Assembly (NCBI RefSeq): GCF_025725685.1
Contig: NZ_CP107008.1
Coordinates: 3,038,001-3,102,000, forward strand
Origin: Halomonas sp. M4R1S46
Lineage (GTDB): Bacteria; Pseudomonadota; Gammaproteobacteria; Pseudomonadales; Halomonadaceae
Direction: 5' to 3'
DNA: 64,000 bases
In this document: in pieces, positions 17,707 to 24,568 of the stretch
How positions within the stretch are numbered: the first letter of the stretch is position 1
How the letters are laid out: every line of letters begins with the position of its first letter
The notes under the pieces: model-generated
Told to the model about the DNA's origin: nothing
What the model saw: the letters and a program-made list of their open reading frames with translations, nothing else
Databases searched by the model: none
Program-made: the position numbers and the translations under genes

Positions 17707-18500
17707 GAAACGGGCTCCTCGGGGCGAATCAGGGTATAGAGCAGGTAGCGACCCAGCCGCCAATGGGGGTCGACGCGGCTGTAGCGCCACTCCAGTTCGA
17801 GCAGGGCCTGGCGATCCGCCGCCGTCTCCGGCGGCGCACGAAGGTAATCGTGGAAGACGCGCACCCCGGCCACCTGCGACACGCACAGGCCCGCCTCCCC
17901 GGCCCAGGCGACGACCTGCCCATGGGTCAGCGGCGAGATGGGGGTCAGGCGTCGGCGGCGCCCCTGGCCCTCCAGCCGGTCGTCCAGGGCCTTCTGCAGG
18001 TTGCCCTTGACCACGTTGGACAGGCGCAGGGCATCGCGGTTGAAGACCATCAGCGAGAGCTGCCCCCCCGGCGCCATCAGCCCGGCCAGGGTCGCCAGGG
18101 CCGCCCGCGGGTCCGCGAGCCACTCGAGCACGGCATGGCAGGTGACCAGCGGCCAGGGGCCGGGCAGTTCCACCGGCAGCGACTGGAGCGGTAGCCGATG
18201 GCGAGGCACCGGCCGGTCGGCGAGGTGCTCGGCGGCCCGGTCCAGCATCTCGCCGGCGGGTTCGGTGAGGGTGACGGGGTGGCCTCGGTCGTTCAACCAG
18301 GCGGCCAGCTGTCCCAGGCCACCGCCCACCTCCAGCACCGGCTGCGCCTGCAAGTCCAGCATCTCGGGCAGCAGCCGGTCGAGCAGGGCGAGGCGCAGTT
18401 CGCCACGCAACCCGCCATACAGGCTGCCGGCGAACTTGTCGGCGAGGCCGTCGAAATGGCGGTCGCCCACCGCGGACAGGTAGGGGGAGATCTCGGGCAT
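17703..18500 (-). CDS. cmoM: tRNA 5-carboxymethoxyuridine methyltransferase
   Basis: CmoM (formerly SmtA) methylates cmo5U34 to mcmo5U34 in some tRNAs. It is 265 residues with a class I SAM fold: VLEVGGGLGQLAAWL, TLTEPAGEMLDRA, and VTCHAVLEWLADP. The N terminus DRHFDGLADKFAGSLYG is typical. The ATG at 18500 was chosen at the start of conservation; an ATG ten codons earlier is possible. With cmoA and cmoB at 5.6-8.9 kb it completes the pathway. Confidence 0.9.
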   Translation of the reverse strand: MPEISPYLSAVGDRHFDGLADKFAGSLYGGLRGELRLALLDRLLPEMLDLQAQPVLEVGGGLGQLAAWLNDRGHPVTLTEPAGEMLDRAAEHLADRPVPRHRLPLQSLPVELPGPWPLVTCHAVLEWLADPRAALATLAGLMAPGGQLSLMVFNRDALRLSNVVKGNLQKALDDRLEGQGRRRRLTPISPLTHGQVVAWAGEAGLCVSQVAGVRVFHDYLRAPPETAADRQALLELEWRYSRVDPHWRLGRYLLYTLIRPEEPVS

Positions 18501-18575
18501 GGGGGCATCCGGACAAGGGCTGACGACCATTCTACCCGCTAAGCGGTGCCGGCTCACGGGCGGGACGCCTGCGGG

Positions 18576-18604
18576 TTTATCTCGCCGGTTCAGACGCTTA
18601 TACT
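18576..18604 (+). promoter_or_regulatory. Likely sigma70 promoter of tRNA-Arg
   Basis: TTTATC and TATACT are separated by 17 bp, with the -10 ending 12 bp before the mature tRNA 5' end. Confidence 0.55.
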
Positions 18605-18616
18605 ATCGCTCGTTTC

Positions 18617-18693
18617 GCCCTCTTAGCTCAGCAGGATAGAGCAGCCGCCTCCTAAGCGGCAGGTCGCAGGTTCGAATCCTGCAGAGGGCGCCA
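18617..18693 (+). tRNA. tRNA-Arg (anticodon CCU)
   Basis: A full cloverleaf is visible. The acceptor arms are GCCCTCT and AGAGGGC, the anticodon stem GCCGC/GCGGC holds loop CTCCTAA (anticodon CCT), the T arm is GCAGG-TTCGAAT-CCTGC, and CCA is encoded. Its last 45 bp are the left attachment site of the integrated element and are restored by it. Confidence 0.97.
18649..18693 (+). repeat. attL, 45-bp direct repeat in the tRNA-Arg gene
   Basis: It is identical to 26103-26147 over 45 bp, starting in the anticodon loop (CTCCTAAGCGG) and ending at the encoded CCA. Confidence 0.95.
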
Positions 18694-18749
18694 GAATTTT
18701 CAATATGTTACGCCACCGCCCTCCCCTTCGCGTAATGGATGCCCGCTCC

Positions 18750-18774
18750 GCGCCCCCACATGCGCCCCCACATG
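18750..18774 (+). repeat. Tandem 12-bp repeats near attL (probable integrase arm sites)
   Basis: Two head-to-tail copies of GCGCCCCCACAT are followed by a related ACAC-GTATAGG tail. The same pair in the same orientation occurs at 25949-25973, near the other end of the element. Confidence 0.75.
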
Positions 18775-18835
18775 GGACACGGTATAGGCCGGCTTCGGTC
18801 TGCTCCCTACGCCAACCCTCCGGGTGAGCGGCGCC

Positions 18836-19144
18836 CTATTCTCGGATCATTTCGATGGCGCTGCCTGCATCAACCCAAACATTCGCCCGCCTGTCGATTA
18901 TTCGTACCCTGCTCGGCGCGACGATGTTGATGTCTAGCGGGACCACTCGATACCGTTTTTCCGTTACCCCACACCCTGGCACTGCCCCCTGGACACCATG
19001 TGACAGATACTGGACCTGCTCCCGGTAAGCGGATTGGGTCGTGCAGACCAACTGGCCATTCTTCAAGTACCAATCACCCGCAGCCAAGCTAGTGGAAAGA
19101 CTTGCAGCGATTATGGCGACGGTTACCACCCCGACATACTTCAT
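18836..19144 (-). CDS. Unrecognised exported protein of the element
   Basis: A 102-residue protein with a clear signal peptide (VGVVTVAIIAASLSTSLAAG) and a mature part of about 80 residues. The mature part contains two cysteines (LVCTT and PGCGVTE) that could form a disulfide in the periplasm. I do not recognise the family. It is the last gene before attL, a usual place for cargo, and has a purine-rich ribosome-binding site. It reads in the same direction as the small gene upstream. Confidence 0.6.
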   Translation of the reverse strand: MKYVGVVTVAIIAASLSTSLAAGDWYLKNGQLVCTTQSAYREQVQYLSHGVQGAVPGCGVTEKRYRVVPLDINIVAPSRVRIIDRRANVWVDAGSAIEMIRE

Positions 19145-19183
19145 ACCCTACCCCCTGCCCAAGTTAAGACTTTCTCATTTAGC

Positions 19184-19411
19184 TTAGTCTGCTGAAGCAA
19201 ACACAAGACGTGTTTCATCCCCCGTCGGCAGAATGCGAACCCCAGCGGCCATATCGGGGCACCCGAGCAACGACCACTCCGCGCGACCAATGGCCACCGT
19301 GGGCGGCCGGAAACCGTGCTGGCGCTGGTAGCGGTCAACATAGCCTTTCAGGGTGCCCAGCAGGTCGGCCCGGATCTCGGCGTGGTCGTTGGTGCTGTGC
19401 TTGTCGGCCAT
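19184..19411 (-). CDS. Small unrecognised protein of the element
   Basis: A 75-residue protein beginning MADKHSTNDHAEIRADL; GGAGG lies 8 nt before this ATG. It has a helical N-terminal half (LLGTLKGYVDRYQRQHG) followed by PPTVAIGRAEWSLLG and a short beta-rich end. There is no signal peptide and no family I can name. It lies between the replication-origin-like region and the exported-protein gene. Confidence 0.55.
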   Translation of the reverse strand: MADKHSTNDHAEIRADLLGTLKGYVDRYQRQHGFRPPTVAIGRAEWSLLGCPDMAAGVRILPTGDETRLVFASAD

Positions 19412-19845
19412 CCTGGCATCCTCCGTGGTTGCGATAGTCACTCCTGCCGGGAAGTCGTGGGTTTCTCCCGCGGCCCGGCCTAGGTATTTACAGATATGGC
19501 ACAGCCCGAATCCCGGAAAAACCCGAATTCGCGAATTTCCTTAATCAACAAATAGTTGAATTAGCGATTTGCGGAGGAAAATAGGGAAAATTCCGAAAAC
19601 TCTCGCTCACCGCGCTCGGCGCCCCTCGCGGGCTAGAAGGCGTCCAGGAAGGACCCGCGACGCATTATCGGGAGGGACTAGCCAGGCGTGGGTGCCGGTT
19701 TTGAAAACCGGACGCATTTGTCCGGTTCCTGTCCGGAAAGTGTCCGGTTTCCGTCCGGTTTCTCCGGTTGGCGCCTCCTGCCGGGTTGTCCGGCCCCCCT
19801 ATAGGGGCCGGAAAACCGGCGCGCTCCAGACGGCGCCTCGGCGAG
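19412..19845. other. Probable replication origin of the element (iterons, palindromes, AT-rich segment)
   Basis: The 434-bp gene-free stretch lies next to the 3' end of rep. At 19695-19711 is the palindrome CCGGTTTTGAAAACCGG. At 19719-19762 are four contiguous 11-mers with consensus TGTCCGGTTTC and exact 11-bp period; two more TCCGG words follow at about 19763 and 19787. A hairpin with 8-bp arms (CCGGCCCC/GGGGCCGG) spans 19790-19811. An AT-rich segment at about 19490-19600 could be the unwinding region. This matches the design of iteron origins used by RepA-like primase-helicases; function is inferred. Confidence 0.65.
19544..19560. promoter_or_regulatory. Operator-like palindrome TCAAC-N5-GTTGA, site 3
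   Basis: ATCAACAAATAGTTGAA has the same 5-bp arms and 5-bp spacer as the sites at 23680 and 24488. It lies in the AT-rich part of the putative origin, upstream of the 75-residue protein gene. Confidence 0.55.
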
Positions 19846-22038
19846 TCAGGGTAAGTACAGCAGGCGGACCGTTTCTCCGCCGTTTTCGGTGATGATCCAC
19901 CCAAGGTCGGCTAACCGTTCCATCGCTTCACCGAACCGGCGGCGATCCGTGCCATCGCGAGCCGCTGCCTGGCGCCAGGCCTCCACGGCCACCGGGGTGC
20001 CCTCCTCCCCGTCTTCCGGAAAAGCAGCCAGGTCGCCCAGGGCATTCAGCGCCCGTTGCTGGTGCTTCCCGGTCGGTCGCTTCGGCCCGCCCATCCGTGC
20101 CTCGGTCGACACGGGCGCGCAGGACCAAACCTCCGTCCCGTCTCCCTCGACAACCGGCAACTTGACCGGCGCCAGCCGGAAGGCCCGGCGTTCGGGCGTG
20201 TCGGCATCCTTCATCTTGGTGGCTTCCAGGGTCACCGTACCGGCGGGGTCCTTGGCCACCTTGTATTCCGCATCCACGGCCCCCCGAAGGGCGGTAGATC
20301 CGCGCGCACCCCGCGTGGCGTCCTTGCCGCTGTGGTGGACGACCAGCACGGTAGCCCGCCAGTGATGGCGCAAGGCATCCAGGTTGGCGACGAAAGCGCC
20401 GATGTCGGTCGCGCTGTTCTCGTCACCCCCGAAGCACCGGGCCAGGGTGTCCACCACGATAAGGGCCGGAACCTGCCCGGCATCCTCGGCCATGGCATCG
20501 ACGACGCGCAGCACCTCGGCGGCGCTCGCCTTGTCATCCAGCGGGGCGGCGCGCTTCGACGCGTACAACGGCACACCCGCGAGGCTAGTCCCGCGCTTGA
20601 GTTCCCATGCCTTGAAGCGGCGGCCTAGCCCGTTATGGCCTTCCCCGGCGATATAGAACACGGCACCCGGCGTGGTCTCGGCCCCATGCCAGGGGAGCCC
20701 CGTTGCGATGCTGGCAGCCAGGTCGATGGCGAGAAAGGACTTCCCGTGGCCCGGCTCCCCATAGACCAGCCCCAGCGAGTCGGCTTCCAGATAGCCCCGC
20801 ACCAGCCAGGACACAGGGCGAAGGTCAGTGACCAGCTCGCCAACCGGGACGAATCCGAATGCACGATGCTGGCGCTTGGGACCGGATTCCGGTTCCCCTT
20901 CATCTTCGAGCTCGCCCAGGTCCTCGAACGCCTCCAGGGCATCGGTCCGCCGGCTTTCGCGGTAACGATCCTGATTGAACTCGGTCAGGGTACGCCCGTC
21001 ATCCGTGGTCATCATGGCGCCCACGGCACGCAGGGCAGCGTCTTGGTCGCCACCATGCTCCCAGAAGGTCAGCAGGTCGAAGGCATCTCCCCAATCCGAC
21101 AGACCGGCCTCCCGGTCGCTCTCGTGGGCGGTATGCCAGCGGGCGCCGTCCTTGGTGATGGTCACGCCCGGCGTCCCCGACTCTGACAGGGGGGATAACC
21201 AGCGGGCGCCATACTGCCGGTAGCCGTAGGCCTCCAGCACCAGCCGCAGCGGGTGGGCGGCGTTATAAGCAGCGATGGGGCTAGCCTGGCCGGTTGCCTG
21301 ACGCTCGGCCAGCTTGGCCCGCGCCTCCGCCTGCCGGCGCTCCAGGTCCTCCCGGCGTTCGGCCTCGGCCGTGTCGTGGGCGGCCACTTCCTCGGCGAAA
21401 GCGTCTCGCCAGTCGAACCCGCCGCCCAGCGCCAGCACGTCCTCCCCGGAGGTCGCGGCGTAGAACTGGCCGGCGTTAGGGAGGTAGCAGACCTGATTGG
21501 CCCGCTCGGCGGCCCGGTCGGGGGCGATGCCCAGGGTCTCGAGTCGGTCGTTCAGGATGCGTTGGCATGCCTCGAAGCGATCCCCGGGACACGGGGCGGC
21601 CAGAGGCACAAGCAGCCGCGCTTTCTGCTGCCCCCGGGTCGCGCTGGCGCTGGTATACGCCAGAACCGTGGCACTCAGGCTATCGGACAGCCGGTCGGCG
21701 GCCTCCTGCAATTCCGGCGGGTTACTGTCCAAGTCGGCCCACAACGCGAAGAACTCCCCGTGCTGGCGCTGGTCCTCTACCCGGCGTGACAGCACCGGCG
21801 AGAAGATAGCCCAGCGGGAATGAGCCTTGTCGACGTGCTGGGGAGCGCCCAGCATGGCAACCACCGCAGCCCCGGTGATGGTCTCGAGCGGGCGCGGGTT
21901 ACGCTTGGCATTGGGGCTGTGGTACTGCCCGACCCCGCTACAGAACTCCGCCTTGAGGAACGCAGCGGGCAGCCCCAAGGCTTCCGGGTCGATAGTCGAG
22001 CGGCCGGGGTGCAGGGGGATAACGTTAGCCGTGGTCAT
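19846..22038 (-). CDS. Replication protein with primase-like N terminus and RepA/AAA helicase domain
   Basis: A 730-residue protein. The N-terminal third has features of a primase-polymerase-like domain (FFALWADLDSN at about 96-106, later ARLLVPLAAP). A charged coiled-coil linker lies around 215-250. The C-terminal half is a RecA-like/RepA hexameric helicase with Walker A GEPGHGKS (427-434), Walker B ALIVVDTLARC (about 525) and LVVHHSGKDATRGARGS. A winged-helix-like tail ends the protein. Its ATG overlaps the upstream stop (ATGA). It probably starts replication of the element at the adjacent iterons. The primase assignment is less certain than the helicase. Confidence 0.82.
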   Translation of the reverse strand: MTTANVIPLHPGRSTIDPEALGLPAAFLKAEFCSGVGQYHSPNAKRNPRPLETITGAAVVAMLGAPQHVDKAHSRWAIFSPVLSRRVEDQRQHGEFFALWADLDSNPPELQEAADRLSDSLSATVLAYTSASATRGQQKARLLVPLAAPCPGDRFEACQRILNDRLETLGIAPDRAAERANQVCYLPNAGQFYAATSGEDVLALGGGFDWRDAFAEEVAAHDTAEAERREDLERRQAEARAKLAERQATGQASPIAAYNAAHPLRLVLEAYGYRQYGARWLSPLSESGTPGVTITKDGARWHTAHESDREAGLSDWGDAFDLLTFWEHGGDQDAALRAVGAMMTTDDGRTLTEFNQDRYRESRRTDALEAFEDLGELEDEGEPESGPKRQHRAFGFVPVGELVTDLRPVSWLVRGYLEADSLGLVYGEPGHGKSFLAIDLAASIATGLPWHGAETTPGAVFYIAGEGHNGLGRRFKAWELKRGTSLAGVPLYASKRAAPLDDKASAAEVLRVVDAMAEDAGQVPALIVVDTLARCFGGDENSATDIGAFVANLDALRHHWRATVLVVHHSGKDATRGARGSTALRGAVDAEYKVAKDPAGTVTLEATKMKDADTPERRAFRLAPVKLPVVEGDGTEVWSCAPVSTEARMGGPKRPTGKHQQRALNALGDLAAFPEDGEEGTPVAVEAWRQAAARDGTDRRRFGEAMERLADLGWIITENGGETVRLLYLP

Positions 22039-23330
22039 ACGACTTCCTCCCGGCTTTCCTGCCACATGCGCTTGACGACATCGGGGAACCTGCCCAGAGA
22101 TTCCAGCAGCAAGGAAATCGCCTCCCGCTCGTACTGTGCCGGGTTACCTACGCACTCCGCCCGCAGGGGAGCAACAGGCACGAAGGTTTCGTAGGGGTAG
22201 GCCCCGAGGTCTCCGACGGCGCTCAGGTCAGCAGCTGGCAGCAGGAACGCAGACTCCGGCGACAGCTCCGCGGCAATGACCGTCGGCGCCTGCCTCATTT
22301 GGCGCCCCCGGCGCCACGCGAACGCACAAGCTACGGAATAGTAGGGGGTCCAGTGCATCCGCTGGCGGGCCTCCTCAACCGTCAATCCGGCTTGCCCCCG
22401 ATACACGCGGAACCTAGCCTCGCAGGGGGTCGGGACGTCAGCGGCCCGAAGCATATCCGTCAGGCCGTCCCGTCCCCCGGCTTCCCGGCACAAGCGGGCC
22501 GTACCTACCCGGCAGGCTACCGACAGCAGGCCACGCAAAGCGGCCGGAACCACCCCTGCCCGGTAGGCCTCGGTGGACAGGTCGACCACCGCGGCGGTGC
22601 CGATGGTTTGCCACAACGCATTGGCGGCCCAGGTACTCCCGGCCAGCAAACCGGGGATATGGCGGTGACACCTCCGAGGCGTCACGGCTTGGAAAAACTC
22701 CCGGTCAGACATGCGCGATCTCCCTTCAATCCGTCCCAGGCTTTTCCGACCAGGCCGGGGGGCTCCCGCAGCCCCACAAGAGCACGCCCCGCGCTCGGCG
22801 GCAAACCGAAGCATCTCCTCGACGGCATCCCGGCCGCCGGCCGCCCGCGCCAACCGTGCCGGGGTCGCGGCGTTCACGGTCTTCAGCAGCTCATGCAGCA
22901 TGGCCGGCCTCGCCTCCCGGCACCGGAAAAAGGCGATCCGCTCATAGGTCAGGACGCAGAAGCCGGGACGGGTGTTCGCGGGCATGTCGCCCAACAGCCG
23001 GGCTACACTCGACGGGTCTCCGCGAAGAAAGCCGGGATAGCGGCCCATCCAGTCATCGGGCAATGCCGCATAGAACCGCTCGAGCGATTCTCGGTTCATA
23101 CAACGGGCCAACTGACGGCGCTGACGCTCCTCGAGGGCATAGCCCTGCTGGGGGTCGTTCAACTCGAGTGCCAAGCCGAAGCGGCTGCAGGTAGAGTCGA
23201 TGAAGTCGGCAGCGCCGGAACCCGAAGCGATGCGGCCGGCAGCTGCACGACTGACGGGCGACCGGCGGGCCAGGGCCAACAACAAACGCCGCTGCCGCGG
23301 AGTTGCATTCAGGATCTCGTGGGTATTCAT
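22035..23330 (-). CDS. Unrecognised three-part protein: winged-helix-like N terminus, duplicated module, possible ADP-ribosyltransferase-like C terminus
   Basis: A 431-residue protein. Residues 9-55 (TPRQRRLLLALARRSPVSR...) resemble the whole of the small protein encoded just upstream. Residues 87-175 and 212-295 are related to each other: FYAALPDDWMGRYPGFLRG versus FFQAVTPRRCHRHIPGLLAG, and ARLARAAGGRD versus ARLCREAGGRD. The C terminus has FRVYRGQAG (about 307), HWTPYYSVACAFA (326-338) and YPYETFVPV (378-386). This order of Arg, Ser/Thr and Glu motifs recalls ADP-ribosyltransferase folds, but that is a guess. An internal ATG at 22712 (Met207) has AAGGGAG 7 nt upstream and may give a shorter product. 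Starts and stops overlap both neighbours (ATGA). Confidence 0.6.
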   Translation of the reverse strand: MNTHEILNATPRQRRLLLALARRSPVSRAAAGRIASGSGAADFIDSTCSRFGLALELNDPQQGYALEERQRRQLARCMNRESLERFYAALPDDWMGRYPGFLRGDPSSVARLLGDMPANTRPGFCVLTYERIAFFRCREARPAMLHELLKTVNAATPARLARAAGGRDAVEEMLRFAAERGACSCGAAGAPRPGRKSLGRIEGRSRMSDREFFQAVTPRRCHRHIPGLLAGSTWAANALWQTIGTAAVVDLSTEAYRAGVVPAALRGLLSVACRVGTARLCREAGGRDGLTDMLRAADVPTPCEARFRVYRGQAGLTVEEARQRMHWTPYYSVACAFAWRRGRQMRQAPTVIAAELSPESAFLLPAADLSAVGDLGAYPYETFVPVAPLRAECVGNPAQYEREAISLLLESLGRFPDVVKRMWQESREEVV

Positions 23331-23614
23331 GCGCGCACCTCGGGCGTTTCGGCAGACAGGACGGCGGCGATGCGCCGACGATCCTCGGGAGTCGGCTGAT
23401 AAATGCCTCTCCACGACGGGTCACCGTCGACCGTCACGCAGGGGATGCGAGCGCACGGCAGCGACAGCCCATACGCCTGGCGAAGGGTGGCGATGTAATG
23501 CGGCCCGTTGGGAGCCGGAACGATCCGGTCAGCATCCTCCCGGCTGACAGGACCGCGGGATAACGCCAGCAGCAACCGACGCTGCCGAGGCGAAGGGGGA
23601 ACGATGGTAGCCAT
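23327..23614 (-). CDS. Small protein related to the N terminus of its downstream neighbour
   Basis: A 95-residue protein; PSPRQRRLLLALSRGPVSR at its N terminus matches the downstream 431-residue protein (TPRQRRLLLALARRSPVSR), and the resemblance continues through a GLSL/GLAL stretch. The pattern suggests a helix-turn-helix or winged-helix DNA-binding domain. It overlaps the downstream start by ATGA. A TCAAC-N5-GTTGA palindrome lies about 70 bp upstream of its start. It could be a regulator of the element or an antidote-like partner of the next gene; neither is shown. Confidence 0.55.
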   Translation of the reverse strand: MATIVPPSPRQRRLLLALSRGPVSREDADRIVPAPNGPHYIATLRQAYGLSLPCARIPCVTVDGDPSWRGIYQPTPEDRRRIAAVLSAETPEVRA

Positions 23615-23679
23615 CGCGAGTACCTCCGGTCGGAGGCACCAGCAAGGCCGCGGGATGGCCCATTATGGCGGCCAGCACT

Positions 23680-23696
23680 GTCAACTTGAGGTTGAA
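23680..23696. promoter_or_regulatory. Operator-like palindrome TCAAC-N5-GTTGA, site 2
   Basis: GTCAACTTGAGGTTGAA lies 66 bp upstream of the four-gene run ending with rep. On the minus strand it includes TTGACA, a perfect -35 hexamer, so a protein bound here would cover the promoter. No well-spaced -10 is evident. Confidence 0.6.
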
Positions 23697-23820
23697 TGGC
23701 TGCCGTCGGTCGGTTACGCTTCAAATGTCCCGTGGCCAGAGCTGGTGCGGGTCATGGTCAAGGCATCGGGTCGGCAAACTCTCCGCCTTGAACCGCTAGG
23801 ACACACACTAAAACGCTCGG

Positions 23821-24183
23821 CTAGCCCTTCAGGGTGGTGCCGGGCGTTTTGGCTTCAGGCCGCGGGATAATCGCGAAGTCCGGCGAACGGAATAGGACCT
23901 TCGCGGCTTCCATCGCGTCACCCCAAGCGTCAACCATCTCCTGGCTATCATCCGGCGACAGCCGGTAGCGGCCCCACGACTCGGCAAAGTCGTATACTGC
24001 GCGCTCCTCGGCGGGCGATCCCGCCACCACAAGGGCGGCGCTGTCCAACGCCATAGCCAGGTCATTGGCGGCCAGGGTCTGCGCGCGGATTCGCTCTGTC
24101 AGGCTCAGTTCTTCGGCGCGCTTGCCTGCCAGTTCGGCAGCCCAAACAGTGCGCTTGGCGTGCTGTCGGGTCTCGGCCGTCAT
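23821..24183 (-). CDS. Unrecognised helical protein downstream of alpA
   Basis: A 120-residue protein beginning MTAETRQHAKRTVW. It is mostly helical and charged (AAELAGKRAEELSLTERIRAQ, DAWGDAMEAAKVLF) with a proline-rich tail. There is no signal peptide or membrane segment and no family I can name. Its ATG overlaps the stop of the AlpA-like gene (ATGA), so the two are coupled and probably act together in early regulation of the element. Confidence 0.55.
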   Translation of the reverse strand: MTAETRQHAKRTVWAAELAGKRAEELSLTERIRAQTLAANDLAMALDSAALVVAGSPAEERAVYDFAESWGRYRLSPDDSQEMVDAWGDAMEAAKVLFRSPDFAIIPRPEAKTPGTTLKG

Positions 24184-24365
24184 GCCCGATCCTCCTCTGA
24201 CAGCGAAGCAGCCCATCGGTCCAAGTCCTTACGGCGCCAGCGAGTCGCGCCGGGGGCCGGCTTCACGGGACGAGGGAAGCGCCCCTGGCCTACAAGCCTC
24301 CAAATGGTCGTGCGTCCCAGGCCGGCCCACTGAGCCACCTCCCTATCCGTCAGAAACTCTTTCAT
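24180..24365 (-). CDS. AlpA-family DNA-binding regulator/excisionase
   Basis: A 61-residue MerR-like winged-helix protein: FLTDREVAQWAGLGRTTIWR, then GRFPRPVKPAPGATRWRRKD. This is the AlpA pattern of P4-like elements, where AlpA activates or assists integrase and excision. It reads in the same direction as int but follows it after 203 bp. A TCAAC-N5-GTTGA palindrome lies about 120 bp upstream of its start, making AlpA a candidate for binding that motif. Confidence 0.85.
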   Translation of the reverse strand: MKEFLTDREVAQWAGLGRTTIWRLVGQGRFPRPVKPAPGATRWRRKDLDRWAASLSEEDRA

Positions 24366-24487
24366 TGCGTAGCCTCCGCATTCTCAGGGGCGCAGAAATT
24401 GCGGCCCTTGAGTCGAACGGTAGCGGGGCGGGACTAGCTGGCGCAAGCGGAAACTTATGATTTCCCCTTTTGTGTCAGATACTTAGA

Positions 24488-24504
24488 TTCAACCTTTGGT
24501 TGAA
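24488..24504. promoter_or_regulatory. Operator-like palindrome TCAAC-N5-GTTGA, site 1
   Basis: TTCAACCTTTGGTTGAA is a perfect inverted repeat (7-bp arms, 3-bp centre). It lies in an AT-rich patch between int and alpA, in the likely alpA promoter region. It is the best copy of the motif. Confidence 0.6.
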
Positions 24505-24568
24505 AGTTTACACGCTAACAAAATAAAAACCTTAGCAACTCAGAGAGTTAACCCGCGCGGTGTTTCGA

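Noticed and set aside
19719..19762. CRISPR-like array
   Set aside because: The repeats are only 11 bp, contiguous with no spacers, and lie beside rep; an iteron origin fits better.
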